From: Enhygromyxa salina
Lineage (GTDB): Bacteria > Myxococcota_A > Polyangia > Nannocystales > Nannocystaceae
Direction: 5' to 3'
Assembly (NCBI RefSeq): GCF_000737335.2
Contig: NZ_JMCC02000058.1
Span: 1-64,000, forward strand
Length of the DNA stretch: 64,000 nt
Position 1 is the first letter of the stretch, and each line of letters opens with the position of its first letter. Both the position numbers and the translations under genes were made by a program. The notes beneath the pieces are model-generated. The model saw only the letters and a program-made list of their open reading frames with translations. It did no database searches and was not told the DNA's origin. Shown here piece by piece: positions 33,872 through 43,948 of this stretch.

Positions 33872-36082
33872 CTACGGCCCAAGCACGATGGCTTGGCGCT
33901 TCGCTATCAACGCCGCGTGCGCCTGGTAGCGGGCCTCCAAGTCGGGCCGCTTGGCGATCTGGGCCAGCTCGAGCGCCCGCCCGATCGCCTCGGTCGCCGG
34001 CTCGAAGCGCCCGGCGGCGGCGAGGCTCGCCGCGAGGGCCTCGAGCACCTCGGGTGAGCGGAACCCCGTCGCGCGCCCGGCCGCTTCGGCCAGCGCGAGC
34101 GCCTGGGTGGGGTCTCGCGTGCTTGGATCGGCGTGGGTGGCCAAGAGCCACGCCAGCCCGCGCATCGCCTTGAACGAATTCATGTTGCAGTTCAGGGCGG
34201 TCCGATAGGCAGCGAGCGCTTCGTCGTATTGCTGGGCCGCCTCGCTCGCGCGGCCGAGGTTCTCCCAAAACAGCGCGCGCCCAGGCGACAGCTCGGCGGC
34301 GCGCCCGAACGCCGTGGCTGCGCGCGCTGGCTGATCGAGCTTCTCGTAGGCGACGCCGAGGTTGTTGTGAGCCTCGACGAGCTCGGGATCGGCAGCGACG
34401 GCGCGCTCGTACGATGCGACGGCGGCGGCGAACTGCTCGGCCAGCCGCTGATGATTCCCGCGGACCAGGTGCGCGCGCGCGTGCGTGGGCTCGAGCCGCA
34501 AGGCCGCGTCGAGCTCGAGCTCGGCGGCCTCGACTTGGTCGAGCGCCGCCAGCACGATCGCCAGCTCCACGCGGGTGCTCGCGTCGTCGCGCTGGGCCAG
34601 CGCAGCCTCGTAGTGCTCGCGGGCTTCGGTGTGGCGGCCGGCGTGCGACAGCATCGCGGCCAAGTTGGCGTGGAGCTCCGGGTCGTCGGGTTGCTTGGCG
34701 AGGGCCCGGGCGATCGTCTGGATCTGCACGCGCAGCCACGCCTGCCGCGACGCCTCATCGAGCACGCCGAGCTCGGCCGGATTGACCGGCTCGACCTCGA
34801 GGATCAGCTCCGCCATCTCATCTGTGGAGTTGGCCCCAAACACGACGCGCTGCGGCGGCGAGAACGGATTGCGCGGGTTCTGGGCCGAATTGTCGTAGCG
34901 GTGATCCATGGTGATCACGGTGCCCTTGGGCAGCGCGATCGGGTGCTGATAGCGGTATTGGTCCTGCCAGTTGAAGTCCCAGTCGTCGATCTTGACCAGC
35001 CACTGGCGGCTGCCGTCTGGCAGGGTCGCAAAGCCCTCGAGCTGCTTGCCAACGTAGTGCGCGTGGGGGTAGACGCTCAACACCCGAACATCCACGGGCA
35101 GCACGAATGTGTCGTTCACACGAAAGTCGCTGTCGCCGGGGTCAATGTCGATCGCGGTAGAGGACAGCACCATCGCCAGCGCCGGCTTGGTCGGCGGGCC
35201 CGGGGCGAAGTGCAGCCCAAGCTTGGGCTGGATCAGCTCCGGCTTTCCGGTTGGGCGCAGGTGGACCTGCACGACGATGTCGGTGCCGCCGGTCAGCTGC
35301 CACGATCGCTCGTCGCTGCCCGGATCCGCGGTCCGCCCGGGCGTCCAGCCGATGAAGTGACCGCCGGGCATGGTCGCGCCGCCAAACACCATGCCGTCGA
35401 AGCCGGGCTCGGGGTCGGCGGCGTCGAGGCGCTTCGCCTCGCCCTCGACGTCGAGGCGCATGACCGCGTGGTGGACGACCTTGGGTGATCCAGGGGCGAG
35501 CTCGACGGCCCGGACAAAGCGCGTTGGCCCCGGCGGAACGGGGATCACGAAGTTGCGATAGATGTCCTTGCCGGCGGCCGGGAGCTCGTAGGCGGCGTCC
35601 GCCTGCAGCTCGAGATCGGGCGCGCCAAGCTCCCAGCCGGCTGCGAAGCTGGGAAAGCTGGGCGTGCGCGACAGGTCACCGGGCAGCCGCCCCCCCGCGA
35701 CCCAGTCGGCCAGCACCTGCTTGTCGGCGGCGCTCAGGTGCCGCTGGCCCACGAAGTTGCCGTAGCCCTCGCGCGGCAGCCACGGGGGCATGTAGCCGCT
35801 CGCGGTCACCTCTACGATCTGCTGGGCGTGGTCGCTGACGTCGTCGTAGCTGCGCAGCGTGAACGGACCCGCGCCGCCTTCGTGATGGCAGACCGAGCAG
35901 TTGTCATAGATGATCGGCGCGACGTCGGCCGCGAAGGTGGGCGGTCCGCTCGCGGCGGCGGCGGCGGCCTGCTCCTGTCCGGCGTCCCGATCGCGCTGTT
36001 CGGCGGTGCAGCCAACCACCGCCAGGGCCAGGGCGAACAAAGCTAGCGAGAGCGAGCGGGCTCCGGTCCTCGACTCGATCAC
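33872..36082 (-). CDS. lipoprotein with c-type haem site, copper-monooxygenase-like domain and TPRs
   Basis: A 736-residue protein with lipobox VVGC (Cys 25). A single haem motif CSVCH (62-66) and the Met in GYMPPWLP form a small cytochrome c domain. The middle part (VVHHAVMRLDV, GGHFIGWTPG, VQVHLRPTGKPE, YPHAHYVGKQ) resembles the ascorbate-dependent copper type II monooxygenase fold. Residues about 470-736 are at least six TPR motifs. Its ATG overlaps the stop of the CocE-type hydrolase gene upstream (TGA at 36079-36081, four-base overlap), so they are translationally coupled. Redox role unknown. Confidence 0.8.
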   Translation of the reverse strand: MIESRTGARSLSLALFALALAVVGCTAEQRDRDAGQEQAAAAAASGPPTFAADVAPIIYDNCSVCHHEGGAGPFTLRSYDDVSDHAQQIVEVTASGYMPPWLPREGYGNFVGQRHLSAADKQVLADWVAGGRLPGDLSRTPSFPSFAAGWELGAPDLELQADAAYELPAAGKDIYRNFVIPVPPGPTRFVRAVELAPGSPKVVHHAVMRLDVEGEAKRLDAADPEPGFDGMVFGGATMPGGHFIGWTPGRTADPGSDERSWQLTGGTDIVVQVHLRPTGKPELIQPKLGLHFAPGPPTKPALAMVLSSTAIDIDPGDSDFRVNDTFVLPVDVRVLSVYPHAHYVGKQLEGFATLPDGSRQWLVKIDDWDFNWQDQYRYQHPIALPKGTVITMDHRYDNSAQNPRNPFSPPQRVVFGANSTDEMAELILEVEPVNPAELGVLDEASRQAWLRVQIQTIARALAKQPDDPELHANLAAMLSHAGRHTEAREHYEAALAQRDDASTRVELAIVLAALDQVEAAELELDAALRLEPTHARAHLVRGNHQRLAEQFAAAVASYERAVAADPELVEAHNNLGVAYEKLDQPARAATAFGRAAELSPGRALFWENLGRASEAAQQYDEALAAYRTALNCNMNSFKAMRGLAWLLATHADPSTRDPTQALALAEAAGRATGFRSPEVLEALAASLAAAGRFEPATEAIGRALELAQIAKRPDLEARYQAHAALIAKRQAIVLGP

Positions 36083-38130
36083 TGCGCCGCACCCTCCCCG
36101 ACGAGGCAGCGCGGAGACTGGTCACCTTCAAACGGCGGGAGCACGCCAAACCGAAGCCCGGAGGCGTGTTTTTTGTCGTGATAGACCCGATGCGTCGCCG
36201 CCACGAAGTCGGCCTCGCGGGCGGTATAGATGTTGTCGACCCACCCCTGCGGGTTGAGATCCACCAGCGGGAACCACGTGCTCTGGACCTGAACCATCAC
36301 GCGGTGCCCCACCCCGAAGGTGTGAAGAACATCCTGCAGCGGCAGCGTGACCTCGGTTGGTTGATTTGGCTTGAACGGCTTGGGCACCGAAGGGTCCTCG
36401 CGGAACCGCCCGCGCATGACCTCGCTGCGCACCATCATTTGATAGCCGCCCATGCTCATGCCCGCGCGCAGGCCCTCGTGATCAGGGGCGTCATCGGGCA
36501 GTACGTCGATCAGCTTGACGATCCAGTCTGCGTCGCGCTGATCCGTAGAGACCCACAGCTGCGCGCTCAGTGGCCCGGCGATCGTCAGCGGCTGCGTCAG
36601 CGGCTGCGTCTGGTAGACCAACACGTCGCTGCGGCGGGCGGCGAAGCGCTGGTCGTCGCTCATGTATTCGCGGGTCATGCCCTTGGCGATCGCCGTCGTG
36701 AACGGGACCGGGTGGTCTGGATCGCTGATGAACGCGTCGAAGCTGCGCTGCCGCTCCACGGGGGCCTGCTCGCCCAGTGACCCATTTGGGCCAAACCACA
36801 GGGTCCGCGCCTGGGTGGTCGGGGGCCACTGCTCGAAGCTGCGCCAGCGGTTCTTGCCGGTCTCGAACATGAACGCCTCGGGCAGCGCCGCGCAGCCCTC
36901 GTACTCGGCCGCGACCGGGTGCCCGAGCGTGGTCGCAAAGAACCGGCGCTCGATCTCGGCCTGGTACACGGGCGAGGTCGCGGCCCCAAACGAGACGTCG
37001 CCCAGCTTCGAGCCGTCGGTTCGCGCCCAACCACCGTGCTGCCACGGGCCCATGACCAAGCTGTTGTGGGCGCTTGGGTCGGCGCGCTCGAGCGCCGCAT
37101 AAACGTGCAGCGGCCCGTAGAGATCCTCGGCGTCAAACCACCCGCCCACGGTCATGACCGCGGGCCCGAGCGCGCTCACCCGCTCGAGGTGCGGCAACAA
37201 ATTGCGGCTGGTCCAGAATTCGTCGTAGTTGGGGTGCTGCATGACCGCGTCCCAAAACGCGATCTCATTGTGAAAGTAGCGCTCGTTGGCGTTGCTGACC
37301 GGGCCCAGCCGCTTGAAGAACTCGAAGCCGTCGGGCGTGCCGTGGTCGAAGCGCTCGGGCCACTCTTGGGTGTGCCCGTCGCGGGCCCGGCCAAAGCTGG
37401 AGATGAAGTTGAACAAGTGCGGCAGCAAGAACGCGCCGTGATGATGAAAATCGTCGTACCACCAGTCCGCGATTGGAGCTTGGGGTGACACGGCGAGCAA
37501 CGCCGGGTGGGCATCGATCACCCCAGCCGCCGCGTAAAAGCCCGGGTAGCTGATCCCCCACTGCCCGACCTTGCCGTTGTGCCCCTCCACGTTGTCGAGC
37601 AGCCACGCGATTGTGTCGTAGGTGTCGCTGCTCTCGTCGATGTGGGTTGGCCCGGTCTTCTCGTCGAGGTGCGGAGTCATGTTGACGAACTCGCCGTCGG
37701 ACATGAACCGGCCGCGCACGTCCTGGTACACGAAGATGTAGCCGTCGCGCATCATCGCGGGCTGCGGGCCAAGCTTGTCGGGCAGCGCCTCGCCGTAGGG
37801 CCCGATCGAGTAGGGCGTGCGAAACAGCATGATCGGCAGCGCGGGCGCGTCGGCCCGCAGCGCCGGGCCGGGCGAGTAGATCGTGGTGAACAAGGTCGCC
37901 CCATCCCGCATCGGAATTCGGACCTCGCGCTTGGCGTAGTGCTTGGCGATCCACTTGGCCGTGTCCGCGCTCGGGTCGGGGGTCTCGGGCTCCACCGCCG
38001 AAGCCGTCGCCACCTCGGGCGCTTGCACACAGGGCACCGCGCTGGCCTGCGTGCGCTCACACCCAAGCCCCAACGCCAACAGCGGCACCAAGCCGAACAG
38101 AATCTCAGGAGCCCGGGTCGGACGATTCAC
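36079..38130 (-). CDS. CocE/NonD family hydrolase, lipoprotein
   Basis: A 683-residue protein with lipobox LGLGC (Cys 24). The alpha/beta-hydrolase core of the X-Pro dipeptidyl-peptidase/CocE family is present: IPMRDGATLFTTIYSP, RTPY, YQDVRGRFMSDGEF, and nucleophile Ser194 in WGISYPGFY. The C-terminal jelly-roll domain of this family follows. Such enzymes act as acylases, esterases or X-prolyl peptidases. Export as a lipoprotein suggests extracellular substrate use. It is the first gene of a two-gene operon with the haem/TPR protein. Confidence 0.87.
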   Translation of the reverse strand: MNRPTRAPEILFGLVPLLALGLGCERTQASAVPCVQAPEVATASAVEPETPDPSADTAKWIAKHYAKREVRIPMRDGATLFTTIYSPGPALRADAPALPIMLFRTPYSIGPYGEALPDKLGPQPAMMRDGYIFVYQDVRGRFMSDGEFVNMTPHLDEKTGPTHIDESSDTYDTIAWLLDNVEGHNGKVGQWGISYPGFYAAAGVIDAHPALLAVSPQAPIADWWYDDFHHHGAFLLPHLFNFISSFGRARDGHTQEWPERFDHGTPDGFEFFKRLGPVSNANERYFHNEIAFWDAVMQHPNYDEFWTSRNLLPHLERVSALGPAVMTVGGWFDAEDLYGPLHVYAALERADPSAHNSLVMGPWQHGGWARTDGSKLGDVSFGAATSPVYQAEIERRFFATTLGHPVAAEYEGCAALPEAFMFETGKNRWRSFEQWPPTTQARTLWFGPNGSLGEQAPVERQRSFDAFISDPDHPVPFTTAIAKGMTREYMSDDQRFAARRSDVLVYQTQPLTQPLTIAGPLSAQLWVSTDQRDADWIVKLIDVLPDDAPDHEGLRAGMSMGGYQMMVRSEVMRGRFREDPSVPKPFKPNQPTEVTLPLQDVLHTFGVGHRVMVQVQSTWFPLVDLNPQGWVDNIYTAREADFVAATHRVYHDKKHASGLRFGVLPPFEGDQSPRCLVGEGAAQ

Positions 38131-38216
38131 CGCGACATGCTACCCGACCCCCCAACTCACACCCAACCCGCGACCGCGGTGGAACACCCACAAACGCCTG
38201 GCGTAGCGTGGCGAAC

Positions 38217-38822
38217 ATGTCCAAGCCCAAGCTGACCTACTTCGACTTCGCCGGCAGCCGCGGCGAAGAGGCCCGACTCGCCCTGCACCTCGCTGGCGTC
38301 GACTTCGAGGACAACCGCCTCGCAGGCAGCTGGCCCGAGCTGAAGCCAACCACGCCGTTTGGCTCGCTCCCGGTGCTCGAGATCGAGGGTCATCCCCCGC
38401 TCGCGCAGATCAACGCGATCTTGGTCTTGATCGGCCGCCAGCACGGCCTGCACCCTCGTGACAATTGGCAGGCCGCCCACCACGAAGCGCTGATGTGCGC
38501 CGTGGAGGAGCTGCGCGGGACCGTCAGCGCGGTCCTGAAGATCACCAACCCAGAGGCCAAGCTCGCCGCCCGCACCGAGCTTGCCCAGGGCTACCTGAAG
38601 CAATGGGGTGGGTACGTCGAGCGGCAGCTGGGCGACGGGCCCTTCGTCGGAGGAGCGGAGATTGGCGTCGCCGATCTAAAGCTGTACATGGCCGTCAAGT
38701 GGTTTACGTCGGGGGCGGTCGACCACGTGCCAAACACAGTGTTCGCCGACTACCCCAAGCTCAACGCCCTCGCCCGGGCGGTCGCCGAGCACCCAAAGGT
38801 CGTGCAGTGGTACGCAAAATGA
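38217..38822 (+). CDS. glutathione S-transferase (sigma/alpha-like)
   Basis: A 201-residue protein with the GST N-terminal domain of sigma type: LTYFDFAGSRGEEARLALHLAGV with the active-site Tyr near the start, TPFGSLPVLEI with the cis-Pro, and QINAILVLIGRQHGL. The helical C-terminal domain has the VGGAEIGVADLKLYM motif. Length is typical. ATG 38217 is used; the GTG nine bases before it is an alternative. Divergent from the CocE operon. Confidence 0.88.
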   Translation: MSKPKLTYFDFAGSRGEEARLALHLAGVDFEDNRLAGSWPELKPTTPFGSLPVLEIEGHPPLAQINAILVLIGRQHGLHPRDNWQAAHHEALMCAVEELRGTVSAVLKITNPEAKLAARTELAQGYLKQWGGYVERQLGDGPFVGGAEIGVADLKLYMAVKWFTSGAVDHVPNTVFADYPKLNALARAVAEHPKVVQWYAK

Positions 38823-38882
38823 GGGGCCGGGCGCTCGCATCCTGCTTGCTCTGAGCCTGGCAAGTGAGCGAGGCTGCGCTCC

Positions 38883-39726
<844 letters not shown>

Positions 39727-39728
<2 letters not shown>

Positions 39729-39818
39729 CCACGCGAGCCCCCTCCCAGGGGGCCACACATACGACCGCGAACAAACGGCCCCGAGGACGGCTACGGTCAG
39801 CGAAGCACCTGTACACCT
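39727..39818. repeat. short dispersed repeat, copy a (degenerate)
   Basis: First copy of a ~95-120-bp intergenic repeat. It starts with GCCACGCGAGCCCCCTCCCA and shares ACAAACGGCCCCGAGGA with the other copies at 39826 and 40928, then diverges. It follows directly on the stop of the PQQ-like lipoprotein gene. Confidence 0.6.
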
Positions 39819-39825
39819 CCGCCGA

Positions 39826-39947
39826 AGCCACGCGAGCCCCCTCCCAGGGGGCCACACATACGGATGCGAACAAACGGCCCCGAGGAGCGAAGCGACCAGA
39901 CGCGTCAGCGGCTGCAGTCGGCGAAGTCGAAGGTCTCTGTGGGGGTC
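39826..39947. repeat. short dispersed repeat, copy b
   Basis: Complete copy. The left part nearly equals copy a; the right half (39894-39947, GACCAGACGCGTCAGCGG... to GGGGGTC) is repeated as copy c at 39955-40008 with one difference. It contains a GCGGCTGCAG palindrome-like centre. Confidence 0.65.
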
Positions 39948-39954
39948 TAAAAAG

Positions 39955-40008
39955 GACCAGACGCGTCAGCGGCTGCAGTCGGCGAAGTCTAAGGTCTCTG
40001 TGGGGGTC
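39955..40008. repeat. short dispersed repeat, copy c (right half)
   Basis: A 54-bp near-perfect direct repeat of 39894-39947. It ends one base before the stop codon of the convergent lipoprotein gene, so the copies fill the whole gap between two convergent genes. Confidence 0.65.
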
Positions 40009-40009
40009 A

Positions 40010-40915
40010 CTAATAGCCCAAGAGGGCCAACTCGTGGGAGTAGGTCCCGCAGACATCCAGGTTCTCTTCGATCCACGCCGTAGCGGCGCCCGATGCTTGG
40101 GCCGCGTTGCCATCGAACACCACCCCGTCGTCGATCAACATCGCAAGCCGCTCGACCTCACCGCACATCGACGGCGTGGTCCCGCAGGCAGAAGAAAACG
40201 GCGCGATCGCCCAGGGATACTGGGTGACGCCATCAGCGAACAGCGTATCACTGTTGACGTAATAGAGCTCCATCCCGTTCGCGTCGACGCGCACGAACAA
40301 GCCCGCTGGCGAGTCCAGCACGGTCACGCTCGCGGCGAGGTTGGGGTTGCCGAGCAGGTCCTCGATTGGCGCGACCTTTGGCTGCACTTCGATGACCAGG
40401 CTCGCGAGGTTGCCCGTGCAGCTCTGGACGTTGAGCACGGCCTTGTTGCCCTGATCCACCCCGTTGAGCACACAGATTGAGGTTTCCGGGACCATCGGGG
40501 GCTCCGCGAGGTAGCTGGGCACTGCGCTGACCTGCACGGCGTCGTTGACCGGCCCGCACGAGTCGGCGTTTAAGCAATTGCCGAGCACGCAGGCCAACCC
40601 GGGATCACAGACCTCGAGCGGCGCGCACGGGCAGTCGAGCTGGCCTGGCTCGCAGTGGTCACCGTCCCCGTCGCCCTCTTGATCGCCGTCGCCATCGCCG
40701 TCGCCGTCCCCGTCGCCGTCGCCGTCGCCGTCGCCATCACCGCTGTCCGGGTCGCCGTCACCATCCCCATCCCCATCGCCGACGCTGGTCGCCGTCTCGG
40801 AGCCCGCGCTGTCGCTGCCCCCGTCGGCAAAATAGTTGGGGTTGGGCACGCGAACACAACCAACGCCGCCCAAGGCGACCATGACGCCCAAGCTGGACCA
40901 CGCGCGCGCGTTCAC
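40010..40915 (-). CDS. GD-linker lipoprotein
   Basis: A 301-residue protein with lipobox GVGC (Cys 20), then a GDGDGD linker of about 40 residues. A Cys cluster (CEPGQLDCPCAPLEVCDPGLAC) follows, of the kind repeated in the lipoprotein at 45728. The C-terminal ~200 residues form a beta-rich domain (ICVLNGVDQGNKAVLNVQSC, FVRVDANGMELYYVN) that I cannot place. GTG 40915 is chosen because it starts a typical signal peptide; an in-frame GTG at 40945 would lie within a dispersed repeat. Confidence 0.65.
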   Translation of the reverse strand: MNARAWSSLGVMVALGGVGCVRVPNPNYFADGGSDSAGSETATSVGDGDGDGDGDPDSGDGDGDGDGDGDGDGDGDGDQEGDGDGDHCEPGQLDCPCAPLEVCDPGLACVLGNCLNADSCGPVNDAVQVSAVPSYLAEPPMVPETSICVLNGVDQGNKAVLNVQSCTGNLASLVIEVQPKVAPIEDLLGNPNLAASVTVLDSPAGLFVRVDANGMELYYVNSDTLFADGVTQYPWAIAPFSSACGTTPSMCGEVERLAMLIDDGVVFDGNAAQASGAATAWIEENLDVCGTYSHELALLGY

Positions 40916-40927
40916 GCCGACCCCTTC

Positions 40928-41021
40928 CCACACATGCCCCCGCACACAAGCGGCCCCGAGGACCGAAGCGGCCAGACGTGAAGCGGCTGCAGGCGGCGAA
41001 GCACGAAGGTCTGTGTGGGGA
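40928..41021. repeat. short dispersed repeat, copy d
   Basis: Copy of the repeat at 39727-40008, here between the start of the GD-linker lipoprotein and the stop of the kinase gene. The outer parts form imperfect inverted ends (CCCCCGCACACA and TGTGTGGGG), and it contains CGGCCCCGAGGACCGAAGCGG. It could form a hairpin in RNA from either strand. Confidence 0.6.
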
Positions 41022-41025
41022 TCAT

Positions 41026-42729
41026 TTACTTTTTCACCAGCTTGAGGCCCGCGGGCTTTTGCATCTCGACCCGATACTGCGCGCCGGGCTCGATCGTGAT
41101 CCGCCCCGCCCGCTGCCAGTCGTCGTCGCTCGACTGCCGCAGCTGGACGCCGTAGTTGCCCTCGGGCAGCTGGATCCGCGAGCGAGGCTCGAGCGTCAGG
41201 ACCCGGCCGTGGACCCTGACGTAGACGAAGAAGAACTCGTTGGCGACGAACTCGATCGGCACCAGCTCGCGCTCGGCGTCCGACAAGGGATCACCGGTCT
41301 CGGCCGCGGCGCCGTCCTGGGTCCCGCCGGTCTCGCCCGACTCCCCAGTGTCGCCGAGATCATCGACGGCTGGGGTTGTTGGCGGGGCTTCGGGCGCGGC
41401 CGTGTCAGCCTTCGACGCGGCCGCGTTGGCGACCGGCTCAACCGGCGGCGCAGGCTCGGGGGCTGCGACCGAGTCCGCCGCGTCGGCGACCGGCGGCTGC
41501 GATCGGCTGCTGCGCTGGGGGCCCAGCAGCATGAACGCCGCCCCGATCCCCGCCGCCACCACGACACCGCCAAGCGCGAACGGCCAGCCCTTGCGACGCC
41601 GGCGACGAGGCGCCCGAATCGGGATCACGTGGCTGCCCGACAGGACCTCGTGGTCTTCTTCGGCGGTGAGCTCGGACCCGGTCGGCTCCGTCTGGGCCGA
41701 GGCGTTGGTGTCGAAGTGCGCGCCCGCGGTGGCCGGGAGCTCGCCACCAGCGGGATGCTCTTGCTCGGGGATGCCCGAGAACGATCCCTCGGGCACGCTC
41801 GAGACCATGCTGCCCTCGGGGATCTCGAACAGCGTCGCGGGCTCGACGAAGCGCAGCACCAGCGCGCTCAGATCACTGTTGGACTCGCGGTACTCGGGCC
41901 ACCGCACCAGCATGCCCAGGGCCTTGCGCGCGGTCTGGATCCGGGTGTTTTCGTCGGCCTCGAGCAGACCGCAGCGGACCACGTCGATCGCGGCCGGCAC
42001 CGCGCTTGGATCCCGCAAGGCCGGGACCTCGCCGTTCATGACCATTGCCAGCAGCTTGCCCTGATCGAGCTTGCCGCGGAACCGCCGGCCGTCGAGCAGC
42101 TCGTGCAAGATCGCCCCGACCGCGTACAGATCCACCGTTGGCTTGCGCGTCTGCTTGCGCAGCTGCTCGGGCGGCATGTACTGCAGCTTGCCCTTCACGA
42201 ACGCGCCCTGGGTCTCCTCGCTGGCGAACCGGGCGATGCCAAAGTCCATCAGCTTGATCTGCCCGGTCGTGGTCACCATCACGTTTTGCGGTGACACGTC
42301 GCGGTGCACGATGGTCGAGCCGGCGTCGGTCCGGACCTGGTGCGCGTAGGACAGCGCGCGCAGCAGCTCGCCGATCACGAAGGCCGAGACCGTCAGCGGC
42401 AGCGCCAGGTGGTCACGCGCCAGCGCCCGCTGGAACTGCGACAAGGTCATGCCGGAGATCAACTCCATGACCATGTAGCAGTCCTGATCGTGGGCCATCG
42501 CATCGTAGACCTGCACGATGTTGGGATGGCTGAGCATCATCGACAGCCGCGCCTCGGCGAGGAACATCTCGCGGTACTCGTCGCGCTCGGCGAGGTGGGC
42601 GGCCAGCAGCTTGATCGCAAAAAAACGATCCTCGCCCGGGCTCGTGCCCTTGATCCGCGCCGACCAGACCTCGGCCATCCCGCCGGACCCGATCTTGCGA
42701 AGCAGCTGATATGGCCCGAGTTGGCGCAC
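41026..42729 (-). CDS. transmembrane Ser/Thr protein kinase with PEGA-like C-terminus
   Basis: A 567-residue Hanks-type kinase. The P-loop (IGSGGMAEVW), Lys40, Glu59, catalytic HRDVSPQN (Asp144) and DFG (162-164) are all present. After about residue 290 comes a low-complexity region, then one membrane helix (FALGGVVVAAGIGAAFMLL) and a Pro/Ala-rich linker. The final ~70 residues (ANEFFFVYVRVHGR to KPAGLKLVKK) form a PEGA-like periplasmic domain. GTG 42729 is chosen because the paralogue at 58873-60537 starts at the equivalent residue (MQRLGPY vs VRQLGPY). It is divergent from 42927-43943. Confidence 0.9.
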   Translation of the reverse strand: MRQLGPYQLLRKIGSGGMAEVWSARIKGTSPGEDRFFAIKLLAAHLAERDEYREMFLAEARLSMMLSHPNIVQVYDAMAHDQDCYMVMELISGMTLSQFQRALARDHLALPLTVSAFVIGELLRALSYAHQVRTDAGSTIVHRDVSPQNVMVTTTGQIKLMDFGIARFASEETQGAFVKGKLQYMPPEQLRKQTRKPTVDLYAVGAILHELLDGRRFRGKLDQGKLLAMVMNGEVPALRDPSAVPAAIDVVRCGLLEADENTRIQTARKALGMLVRWPEYRESNSDLSALVLRFVEPATLFEIPEGSMVSSVPEGSFSGIPEQEHPAGGELPATAGAHFDTNASAQTEPTGSELTAEEDHEVLSGSHVIPIRAPRRRRRKGWPFALGGVVVAAGIGAAFMLLGPQRSSRSQPPVADAADSVAAPEPAPPVEPVANAAASKADTAAPEAPPTTPAVDDLGDTGESGETGGTQDGAAAETGDPLSDAERELVPIEFVANEFFFVYVRVHGRVLTLEPRSRIQLPEGNYGVQLRQSSDDDWQRAGRITIEPGAQYRVEMQKPAGLKLVKK

Positions 42730-42926
42730 GATTGTCCGATTTCGCGTTCGCGACGACGCTCGTGGCTGCCACGAGGTCGCATGCGCATGTTGCCGTGCCG
42801 AGCCTGCCAAGATCAAGAATCTGTGCAGGCGTGCGGCTCCCGCACCGCAGCCGAACTCCACCAAACCCAACGCGGCCCGCCCGAAACAGTCCGCCTAGCT
42901 GAAAACACACCTGATATCTTGCGGCT

Positions 42927-43943
42927 GTGGCGTCCCCCGTACTCGCTTGCTCGCTCGCGGCCCTGAGCACCGTCACGAGCTTCTCTGTGCCGGCTCCCCA
43001 GCTCGCCGCTCCAATCGTCGAGTTTGCGGCCCCCGAGTCGGACGGCGACTACGAGGCAGCCCTGACCGCCGTCGACGAAGCCAACATCGCCGTCAACCGC
43101 GATCCCGAGTCCAGCTTGCCGATGCTCGAGGCGGCGCTCGAGCAGCTCGTTGGCTTTGGCCCGCAGATCGCGGCGGACCCCAAGGGCCGCGAAGCGCTGG
43201 ACCTGTCGCAGCTCAACCTCGCGCGGGCGCTGCTGCTCGCCGACAACGAGGACCGCGCCGCGCGGGTCATGGACGCTGTGCTCTTGACAGCGCGCGACCG
43301 CAAGCTGCCGATCAAGCGGTTCGGGCCAACGCTCGTCGCGTTTCACGACGCCCGCCGCAAGCTGCTCGACGAGCGCGGGGCCGGCTCGATCCAGATCCAG
43401 TGTCGGCTGGCGTGTCGGATCGTGATTGACGAACAACCCGCGACCGCCAACTCCGGGCTGCTGTACCTCGGCCCCCACCGCGTGTGGGTCGAGGCCGCCG
43501 ACGGCAGCGCGCCGGCCGAGCGCCACGAGATCGAGCTTGGCGAAGACGGCGTGTCCGAGGTGCTCTACTACCCAGAGATCGCGGACGACGACGAGTGCGA
43601 GATCGTGGCCCCGCCACCGGTCGCGGTCGAGCCCCCTCCCCCGCCACCGAAGCGCATCTTGCCGCGCTGGGCCGAGATCAGCGTGGCCGTGATCGGTGTC
43701 GGGGCCGTGGCCGCGGGCGGCGTGCTGTTGGGCCTCGACGGCAAGTGCCCGGGTGGCCAAGACCCCGTCGCCGACGCATCGGAGTGCCCCGATCTCTACG
43801 AGGGGACCGTCTCGGGCATCGCCGCCGTGGGGATCGGCTCGGCGCTGATCGTGCTGGGCGGGGTCACGCTGGCCGTTGACGAGGTCCGAGTTGGCAAGCA
43901 GACCGGGCGCCAGGCCGTGCTGGCTTGGCAGATGCGGTTCTGA
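42927..43943 (+). CDS. secreted N-domain protein with PEGA-like region and two C-terminal membrane helices
   Basis: A 338-residue protein with a signal peptide, then helical TPR-like pairs (residues about 40-150: YEAALTAVDEANIAVNRDPE, LSQLNLARALLLADNEDRAARVM). A short PEGA-like segment follows (IQIQCRLACRIVIDEQ, GPHRVWVEAADG), a Pro-rich linker, and two membrane helices separated by a loop with two Cys (DGKCPGGQDP, SECPDLYEG). GTG start 42927. The same architecture and loop are in the paralogue at 60781-61803. It is the divergent partner of the kinase and may be its sensor or substrate (inference). Confidence 0.75.
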   Translation: MASPVLACSLAALSTVTSFSVPAPQLAAPIVEFAAPESDGDYEAALTAVDEANIAVNRDPESSLPMLEAALEQLVGFGPQIAADPKGREALDLSQLNLARALLLADNEDRAARVMDAVLLTARDRKLPIKRFGPTLVAFHDARRKLLDERGAGSIQIQCRLACRIVIDEQPATANSGLLYLGPHRVWVEAADGSAPAERHEIELGEDGVSEVLYYPEIADDDECEIVAPPPVAVEPPPPPPKRILPRWAEISVAVIGVGAVAAGGVLLGLDGKCPGGQDPVADASECPDLYEGTVSGIAAVGIGSALIVLGGVTLAVDEVRVGKQTGRQAVLAWQMRF

Positions 43944-43948
43944 GCCGT

